The notes beneath the pieces were generated by a model. It was not told the origin of the DNA. It saw nothing but the letters and a program-made list of their open reading frames with translations, and ran no database searches. The translations under genes were made by a program, and so were the position numbers. Shown here piece after piece: positions 58,380-64,000 of a DNA stretch of 64,000 nucleotides (its first letter is position 1; each line of letters begins with the position of its first letter). This stretch comes from an uncultured Collinsella sp. (GTDB taxonomy: Bacteria > Actinomycetota > Coriobacteriia > Coriobacteriales > Coriobacteriaceae), in NCBI GenBank assembly GCA_958348225.1, contig CATVYG010000004.1:1-64000 (forward strand). The letters run 5' to 3'.

Positions 58380-59693
58380 TTAGCGCCCGGGGGTCAGAAT
58401 CACCAGCGCGTCGTGCTCAAAGGGATGCTGAGCCACGCGCACGGTGCCGTCACCGTTGTCGCGGACGGGCAGCTTGGCGATGCGCTTGTCCTCCATGTCG
58501 AGGACCGTCGCCGTCCAGCCGCGCGCGCCGTCGAGCTTAAACTTGAGCGCTGTGGTACGTGGCAGGTACGTAACGACACGATCGCCAACGCGCGCCACAC
58601 GAATGGCCTCGCGCACATCATCGAGAAGCTCCTGCGCCGGAACCACGGCAAGTGCGTCATCGCCAGCCGTAGCGCCCAGCCCGGCAAGCACATGCTCGAT
58701 CGCGCCAAAGTCCCAAACGCCCGCAAACTGCAGGCACTCCTGCCAGCGGAACGGCATATCGAAGCCCTCGCCCAGCACCGAGCCCTGGCTCTTGCTGGTC
58801 TGCCAGTTCCAAACGCCGTGCGCGCCATAGGTCACGCCGGCGCTCGCACCGGCAAGGATCGACGACCACACGCTCGCGCGGCAGTCCTGCGCGGTGAAGC
58901 GCCAGTACACGTTGCGCGACGCACCCATCTGCTCGTAACAGGGCTCGGAGTTGACCATCGGCTTTTTAGGGTAGTTGGCGATAAAGTCCTGCGGCAGGCG
59001 CCATGCCTCGGGCTGGCCCTCGTAGTTATGACCGGGCTGGAACATGTAAAAGTCCAAGCGGTCCAGGTACTGTGCCGGGATGGTACGGTTGCCGCGGTTG
59101 ATATGCATGGTACGCAACGCCTCGGGCGCGCGTTTGATGACCTCGTCGAGGGCGTCCTCGTAATAGGCGATCGCCTCGTCGCTGGTAAAGTCGGTATCGC
59201 CCGCCACCACGTAGACGGGGTCGAGCTCGCCCAGGTTCTCGACGACGCGGGCAACGTGGGCACGGACCTCCTCACGCGGCATAACCTCGGCACCGCAATG
59301 CTCGGCAATCTTGGCGCCCCAGGTACCGGGCACGTAGTTGCACCACATAAGTACGAGCGCCGGACGAATGCCATGCTCGACGGCAGCGCGACACATGGCA
59401 GCAGCGCGGTCCCAGTACGCCTGGTTAGGACGGGACCAATCAAAATGCACGCCGTCCTCGCTGGCATAGGGCCAAATGCCCAGATCGGGGCAGCAACGAT
59501 CCCACTGCGGCAGCGTGTTGATCTGCAGCACGTTCATGCCCTGCTCGGCGCGACGGGTCAGATAGTAGTCCCAATCGGCCTCGGTAATGCTCGTAAACGC
59601 GCTCCAGCACGTATCGGCAAACCAAAAGAACGGTTTGCCCTCGCACAAAAAGCCATCCTGGCGACCGTTGACAGTCAGTTTTCCCAAACTCAT
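58380..59693 (-). CDS. DUF4038/apiosidase-like (GH140-type) hydrolase
   Basis: About 437 residues from ATG 59693 (MSLGKLTVNG) with AAAGGA seven bases upstream; the frame opens at 59759. The TIM-barrel start PFFWFADTCWSAF, NVLQINTLPQW, GIRPALVLMWCNYVPGTWG, AGDTDFTS, and MVNSEPCYEQMGA followed by GAHGVWNWQ are characteristic of the DUF4038 family containing apiosidases. No signal peptide. Catalytic residues probably include Asp in AGDTD and Glu in NSEPCYE. Substrate inferred only from family. Confidence 0.82.
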   Translation of the reverse strand: MSLGKLTVNGRQDGFLCEGKPFFWFADTCWSAFTSITEADWDYYLTRRAEQGMNVLQINTLPQWDRCCPDLGIWPYASEDGVHFDWSRPNQAYWDRAAAMCRAAVEHGIRPALVLMWCNYVPGTWGAKIAEHCGAEVMPREEVRAHVARVVENLGELDPVYVVAGDTDFTSDEAIAYYEDALDEVIKRAPEALRTMHINRGNRTIPAQYLDRLDFYMFQPGHNYEGQPEAWRLPQDFIANYPKKPMVNSEPCYEQMGASRNVYWRFTAQDCRASVWSSILAGASAGVTYGAHGVWNWQTSKSQGSVLGEGFDMPFRWQECLQFAGVWDFGAIEHVLAGLGATAGDDALAVVPAQELLDDVREAIRVARVGDRVVTYLPRTTALKFKLDGARGWTATVLDMEDKRIAKLPVRDNGDGTVRVAQHPFEHDALVILTPGR

Positions 59694-59830
59694 CTGCATG
59701 TCCTTTCGTTTGATAAAGGAGTTGCGAACCGGCAGATTCTTTCGCGGTAACCTTGGCACAAAAGCCTCCGTCGTTTAGCAAGCCCTTGCGGGCGGGCATC
59801 TCCCGTCCCAATCAGTCTACCTTGCAGGAA

Positions 59831-59861
59831 AGGCCCCGTCGGGCTTGCGCCTGACGGGGCC
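59831..59861 (-). terminator. Terminator downstream of the PTS IIBC gene
   Basis: AGGCCCCGTC and GACGGGGCC(T) stem with GGCTTGCGCC centre; TTTCC follows on the - strand, 43 bp after the stop codon. Confidence 0.85.
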
Positions 59862-59903
59862 CTGTCGTGTAGGTAAGGTCGCATGTGACCGAATGGCTTG
59901 GCC

Positions 59904-61332
59904 TTAGGCCTCCATCTCGGCGAGCTCCTCTTTGGAGAAGCCAGTGGCAAAGACGACGGCAGCGGCGATGACAAAGGAGATTGCCATACCGACGATAGCC
60001 CAGACGGTGTTCATCTGGCCACCCTGCAGGTAGTTGGTGAAGACCAGGAAGTTGGAGGCACCGCCGGCCAGGTAGTAGGTAACACCCATGAGGCCGGAGA
60101 ACACAGCGCCGATAGCACCGCCGATAAACATACCCGAGCATGGTGCGACGGAAGCGCATGAGGATACCGAAGAGTGCGGGCTCGGTGACGCCGCCGGCGA
60201 TGGCGGAGATGACGTAACCCAGAGCAAGACCCTTCTCGTCGGGGTTCCTCATCTTGAGGAAGGCACCGAAGGCGCAGCCCCAGACAGCGGCCATAGCGCA
60301 GTTGGTGGAAACGAAGACGAAGGGATCGTAGCCGGCAGCGATGATCTGAACCTGAGCGAGCAGGATGACGGGCATGTGCATGCCGCAGACCACGAAGAGC
60401 TGCCAGAAGGCGCCGAGGATGGCCATGACGATCAGGATACCGATACCGCCAAGGTCAGCAAGACCAAAGAGGGCGTTGGCGATGAGGCTGCCGATCTCGT
60501 TGCCGATCGGGGCAAGGACGATGAAGGCGATGGGGATGGTGACGATCATGGTGCAGAACGGCGTGAAGACCGTGGACAGCACGTCGGGCATGACCTTCTT
60601 AAAGAACTTCTCGACAAAGTACAGGACCGGCACCGAGAGGATGATCGGCAGGACGGACTGCTGGTAGTTGGCAGCGGCGATCTGGATGCCGTAGACGGAG
60701 ATGATTCCGCCACCCTCCTGAGTCGCGACACTCACGACGGACGGGGCCATGAGAGCACCGCCGAGGAGCATGCCCAGAACCGGAGAGGCGCCGAGCTTCT
60801 TAGCAGCGGCATAGCCCAGGTAAATGGGGATAAAGGTAAACGTGGCCTCGTACAGGGTGGTGTAGAGGAACGTGTAGGTCGGATCGGTATCGGAGAGAAC
60901 GCCGAGCATAGTGGGACCGAGGACCGCGGCGATGGTGCGGAACAGACCGCCGGCCATGAGCAGCGGGATCAGCTGGGTCATGGAGCCCGACAGATAGTCG
61001 AGGATGATGTTGGGCAGGTTCTTGAGCTCGAACTTCTCCTTAGGAGCGTCGAGGTTCTCGTCGACCGCGGCACCCTGCTTGACGCCGGACATGGCGACGA
61101 ACTCGGCGAGCACCTTGGGCACGTTCTGGCCGATGATGACCTGGAGCTGGCTGCCGGCGAACTGGCAACCCAGAACACCCTTGACCTTCTTGATCTTCTC
61201 CACGTCGGCCTTGCTGTTATCCTTGAGCGTCAGACGCAGACGCGTCATGCAGTTGGTGGCGACGGCAACATTCTCCGCACCGCCCACGAGCTCGAGGACA
61301 TCGGTGGCAATCTACTTGTTATCTACTGCCAT
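59904..61332 (-). pseudogene. PTS glucose/glucoside-family IIBC, disrupted by TAG at codon 7 and a frameshift
   Basis: ATG 61332 behind GGGGAGGGG begins MAVDNK, then TAG (61314-61312), then IATDVLELVGGAENV in the same frame. The IIB domain keeps its phospho-Cys (TNCMTRLRLT), and IIC follows with about ten helices. Near 60137 a run of GGG shifts the frame: removing one G would join MRFRRTMLG to MFIGGAIGAVFSGLMG and the normal end SKEELAEMEA at 59904. In the shifted frame translation would run to 59812 with nonsense. It has no IIA domain and would need the Crr-like IIA at 47132. Either a recent pseudogene or sequence error at two places. Confidence 0.85.
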
Positions 61333-61438
61333 GGGACCCCTCCCCATATCATCGTGTGCCTACCCGTTTGGACGTAGGCACGCCTTTGACCCGGCGACTA
61401 TAACCCCTTACGGCTGCCGAGCCCTTGGATACGCTGTC

Positions 61439-61480
61439 GTAAACAATCTGTTTACTGAACGTTTACAGCACTTAGTTTAC
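61439..61480. promoter_or_regulatory. Repeated GTTTAC elements upstream of the PTS gene
   Basis: GTAAAC-AATCT-GTTTAC (61439-61455) followed by two more GTTTAC copies by 61480, about 110-150 bp upstream of the PTS start. Likely regulator-binding cluster in the divergent promoter region. Confidence 0.5.
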
Positions 61481-61670
61481 ACGCAGCGTTGAATTTGTGG
61501 CAGTTTTGCCGTTTGCAGTCCGGTGAACGGTAGGAAATCGGGGGTGAGCGTATCTGAACGGCGGTAAATCGTCTCTTTGCCTATGTATTGATATATGGCT
61601 ATTTACGTGGGATTTTACTTTGAGCGGCCTCTCAATAGCCTGTTAGCTCATCAATAAAACCCCAGATAGA

Positions 61671-61696
61671 AACTACTAAACATATGTTTAGTAGTT
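61671..61696. promoter_or_regulatory. Perfect 26-bp palindrome
   Basis: Two complementary 13-mers (AACTACTAAACAT and ATGTTTAGTAGTT) without spacer, 127 bp before the hydrolase start at 61823. A shorter relative, CTAAACATGTTTAG, lies at 61760-61773. Strong candidate operators for a carbohydrate regulator. Confidence 0.75.
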
Positions 61697-61759
61697 CACT
61701 GCGTGTTCGATTATGCCGTTTACCGAGTTCATCTGCTTGTTCCACAACTCTGCATTAAA

Positions 61760-61773
61760 CTAAACATGTTTAG
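61760..61773. promoter_or_regulatory. 14-bp palindrome CTAAACATGTTTAG
   Basis: Shares the TAAACAT/ATGTTTA core of the 61671-61696 palindrome; 50 bp before the hydrolase start, where binding would block transcription or initiation. Confidence 0.65.
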
Positions 61774-61822
61774 ATTGTATTGCCGCGATTGTTTAGCACG
61801 CGCGGCGCAAGGGAGGCAGCTC

Positions 61823-63160
61823 ATGGAACTCAGATCGTGTACCTACGCAACCGTCACCACCTTGGGCGACTTTGGCCCCTGGATCAGCAAGGTCGTTCTC
61901 GACCTGCCCTGCACCGTGCGCGCCAACGATGTCGATGCGAACACTTTCCATATATATGTAGAGCGTCACGAGCGCACGGGCGAGATCCTGATGCGCAAGG
62001 AGCACGGCGCCGACCATGCCGCGCCCTCCGTGGGTTACATCGACGTTCTCGCCGCGTATCCGTGTGACGAGAACGGCCGCAAGCTCGCCGTGGGCACCCA
62101 TGTGGCACTCGAGGTCGCCGAGCAGCGCCTGACCAAAAAGATCGAAGGCGGCGTCATGGGCTCGCGCATGCTCGATGACCAGCTGCACATCACGCAGCTC
62201 GCGGCTCTTCCCGGCAACGACGGCGACGACCCCACCTGCGGCCTGGTCTTCGATACCTGTCGCGGCGACATCTGCCCCGCACTCAAGGGCTGGAGCAATG
62301 CCGTACAAAAGACCGCCATTGATGGCATCGCGCTCGAGTACGGCTTCTTTGAGCCCAGCTTTAAGGCAGAGGACTCGGCCTGCTTCAATCCCTTCGCGCC
62401 CGAGGCCACGGTCGTGCCCCAAAAGGCCCCGCTCGTGGTGTACCTACACGGCGCCGGCGAAGGCAAGGGCGCCACACAGGGCGAAGGCGCCACGCGCGCC
62501 TATACCGGCAACCGCGTGACAGCCATTAGCCAGGCGCAAATCCAGCGCTACTTTGGCGGCTTTGCCTGGGTGCTCGTGCCGCAGTCTCCGACGTTTTGGA
62601 TGGACAACGGCGTCGAGCAGCTCGGTCGCTCCAACCAGAGCATCTACTCCCCCGTACTCAAAGCGCTCATTGACGAGTTTGTCGCCGAGTATGCCGAGCG
62701 TATCGACACCGACCGCATCGTGATCGCTGGCCTTTCCAACGGCGGCTTTATGACCCTGCGCCTGTGCGCCGACTACCCCGATTTCTTCGCCGCGGGCCTT
62801 CCCTGCTGTGCCCCGTGGTACAACGCCACGGACGAGGACGTAGCCGCGCTCGCCAAGACGCCGCTGTGGTTTACGCACTCCAAGGGCGACGAGCTCGTGT
62901 CTCCGCAACAGACCGTGCTGCCGCTCACGGCGCGCCTGCGTAACGCCGGAGCCAACGTGCACCTCACCTACTTTAGCCATGTCGAGGACCTAACCGGTCG
63001 CTATCGCGAGGCCGACGGCTCGCCTAAGAAGACGTTCAACCACGGCGTGTGGATCCACCAATTCAACGACCTGTGTTATCAAGACTTCGACGGGGGCAAC
63101 GTACTCATCGACGGCGAGCCGGTGGGCTGCTGGGAGTGGTCGGCCAGGGTCGACCGCTAA
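61823..63160 (+). CDS. Alpha/beta hydrolase, prolyl oligopeptidase/esterase-like
   Basis: About 445 residues from ATG 61823 (MELRSCTYAT), with GGGAGG upstream; the frame opens at 61703. The N-terminal ~190 residues are a beta-rich accessory domain, then an alpha/beta hydrolase with VYLHGAGEG (oxyanion region), nucleophile Ser in GLSNGGFM, Asp in HSKGDELV and His in FNHGVWIH. No signal peptide visible. In this locus it may remove ester groups from carbohydrate. Divergent from the damaged PTS gene, with two palindromic operators between them. Confidence 0.85.
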   Translation: MELRSCTYATVTTLGDFGPWISKVVLDLPCTVRANDVDANTFHIYVERHERTGEILMRKEHGADHAAPSVGYIDVLAAYPCDENGRKLAVGTHVALEVAEQRLTKKIEGGVMGSRMLDDQLHITQLAALPGNDGDDPTCGLVFDTCRGDICPALKGWSNAVQKTAIDGIALEYGFFEPSFKAEDSACFNPFAPEATVVPQKAPLVVYLHGAGEGKGATQGEGATRAYTGNRVTAISQAQIQRYFGGFAWVLVPQSPTFWMDNGVEQLGRSNQSIYSPVLKALIDEFVAEYAERIDTDRIVIAGLSNGGFMTLRLCADYPDFFAAGLPCCAPWYNATDEDVAALAKTPLWFTHSKGDELVSPQQTVLPLTARLRNAGANVHLTYFSHVEDLTGRYREADGSPKKTFNHGVWIHQFNDLCYQDFDGGNVLIDGEPVGCWEWSARVDR

Positions 63161-63320
63161 GCCCTCCCATCGCGGGGACCGGGGTTTAGTCTTGCAAACG
63201 TCCTCGGGCATGCATGGGCTGGCGCTTCCGGCAGCACGCCGGGTCGGTGGCGATGGGGGCGTGGGTCCCGTCTTGCCTCGCGCGTAACTGGCTGAATTGA
63301 TTTTGATTGGAGCTGCTCCT

Positions 63321-64000
63321 ATGTCCCAGAATTTGACTCGGGTGATTGTTACCACTGATATGGAAGTCGATGATATGAACTCGCTCATTCATTTGGCTCT
63401 GTATCTTAATGTGCTTGATGTTCAGGCTGTGGTGTATACGGCTTCGCAGTATCACTTTCTTGGGGATGGGGTTCATACGCTCGGTGAGGTGAATTCGCAT
63501 TGGCGGACTAAGGGTCGTCGCTCTTATGAGTGGGATGTTGTGCCTCATGATCCCGATCCGCTGGCCGGCGGGCTTCGTGAGTATCGGCCGTTTCCCGAGC
63601 ATTGGATTGAGAGTCTCTGGAGTAATGAATATGCCCAAGCTTGGCCGCAGTTGCAGGCGAATGCGGACGCTGCCGGTGAGCCGCCGTATCCCACGCCTGC
63701 CCAGATGATCGAGCGCACCTTTGTGGGAAATGTTGCCTTTGAGGGTGATGTGGCCGAGGAAACTGAGGGGTCTCGCGTAATTGCGCAGGCAATTTTGGAT
63801 GATGACCCGCGTACATTATGGCTGCTCAGCTGGGGTGGCATGAACACCATTGTTCGCGCCCTCATGAGCATTGCCGAGCGGTATCGCGCCATGCCCGAAT
63901 GGCCCGCCGTGCAGAAGCGGGTCCATCAGAAGGTGCGCGTGATGGGCGTTGCCGATGGCATAGGGCAGGACAACTCATGGCTCGACCATGGACGCGAGCT
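63321..64000 (+). CDS. DUF1593/nucleoside-hydrolase-like protein, 5' part
   Basis: Open from ATG 63321 to the window edge (226 codons seen). The start MSQNLTRVIVTTDMEVDDMN carries the Asp-rich TTDxExDD motif of nucleoside-hydrolase-like proteins and fits the DUF1593 family found with plant-polysaccharide genes; LLSWGGMNTIVRAL is also typical. GGAGCTGCTCCT precedes the ATG. Codons in the first ~60 residues are T/G-ending (CTT, GGG, GAT) more often than in neighbours. The rest lies outside the window. Confidence 0.75.
   Translation, partial: MSQNLTRVIVTTDMEVDDMNSLIHLALYLNVLDVQAVVYTASQYHFLGDGVHTLGEVNSHWRTKGRRSYEWDVVPHDPDPLAGGLREYRPFPEHWIESLWSNEYAQAWPQLQANADAAGEPPYPTPAQMIERTFVGNVAFEGDVAEETEGSRVIAQAILDDDPRTLWLLSWGGMNTIVRALMSIAERYRAMPEWPAVQKRVHQKVRVMGVADGIGQDNSWLDHGRE

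Noticed and set aside
61703..61822. Extra 40 N-terminal residues on the alpha/beta hydrolase
   Set aside because: The upstream part overlaps a palindromic operator and lacks a ribosome site, whereas ATG 61823 has GGGAGG.

Overview
The window looks like a chromosomal segment from a gut actinobacterium of the Coriobacteriia, most likely Collinsella or a close relative. This is inference from gene content. Coding DNA is GC-rich, the heat-shock operon is dnaK-grpE-dnaJ-hspR with an HspR repressor as in Actinobacteria, there is a LuxR-type regulator fused to a multi-spanning membrane domain as is common in Coriobacteriia, and PTS sugar uptake and [NiFe]-hydrogenase maturation genes are present.

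Layout. Positions 1-7480 look like one end of a mobilizable element: a relaxase and a MobC-like accessory protein, a hairpin-rich putative oriT, a lipoprotein, a very large coiled-coil/CAP-domain wall-anchored protein broken by two in-frame TAG codons, a small XRE regulator, and an AT-rich end with four palindromic 15-mers next to a tRNA-Arg(CCU) gene whose 3' end faces the element. From 7.6 to 11 kb is a mannose-family PTS operon (IIAB, IIC, IID, DUF956). From 11.4 to 16.6 kb are hypA, a GltD-like Fe-S flavoprotein, a divergent TetR regulator with a paired operator, and a DUF5692-like membrane protein. A membrane protein with an acidic cytoplasmic domain, a small proline/alanine-rich protein and clpB follow. 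Two small membrane proteins at 21.7-23.3 kb sit among arrays of hairpin repeats, then an aconitase-like hydratase.

The dnaK-grpE-dnaJ-hspR operon (26.5-30.8 kb) and clpB share a 27-bp operator-like palindrome. A 2[4Fe-4S] ferredoxin and the NAD operon nadA-nadB-nadC-niaR follow, with a 19-bp-arm palindrome upstream of nadA as probable NiaR operator. From 35.9 to 39 kb are a LytTR response regulator and GHKL sensor kinase, a lineage protein and thioredoxin. From 39.3 to 45.2 kb is a nickel/hydrogenase block: an 82-residue protein, NikR with a His-rich N-terminus, and hypF-hypC-hypD-hypE. After a HAD phosphatase come a lipoprotein, a glucose-type PTS IIA, a GH1 6-phospho-beta-glucosidase, an AraC regulator, a large putative glycoside hydrolase, an RpiR/SIS regulator, pyrE and the membrane-LuxR regulator. 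The right end (57-64 kb) is a carbohydrate locus: ROK kinase, DUF4038/apiosidase-like hydrolase, a damaged glucose-family PTS IIBC, a secreted-type alpha/beta hydrolase without visible signal peptide, and the start of a DUF1593/nucleoside-hydrolase-like gene that runs off the window.

The most unusual material is non-coding. Several families of imperfect palindromes recur between genes, often starting within a few bases of a stop codon. In three families the stems change by compensatory base pairs while the loops are kept, which points to selected secondary structure rather than decay products. The three in-frame premature stops seen in the window are all TAG.
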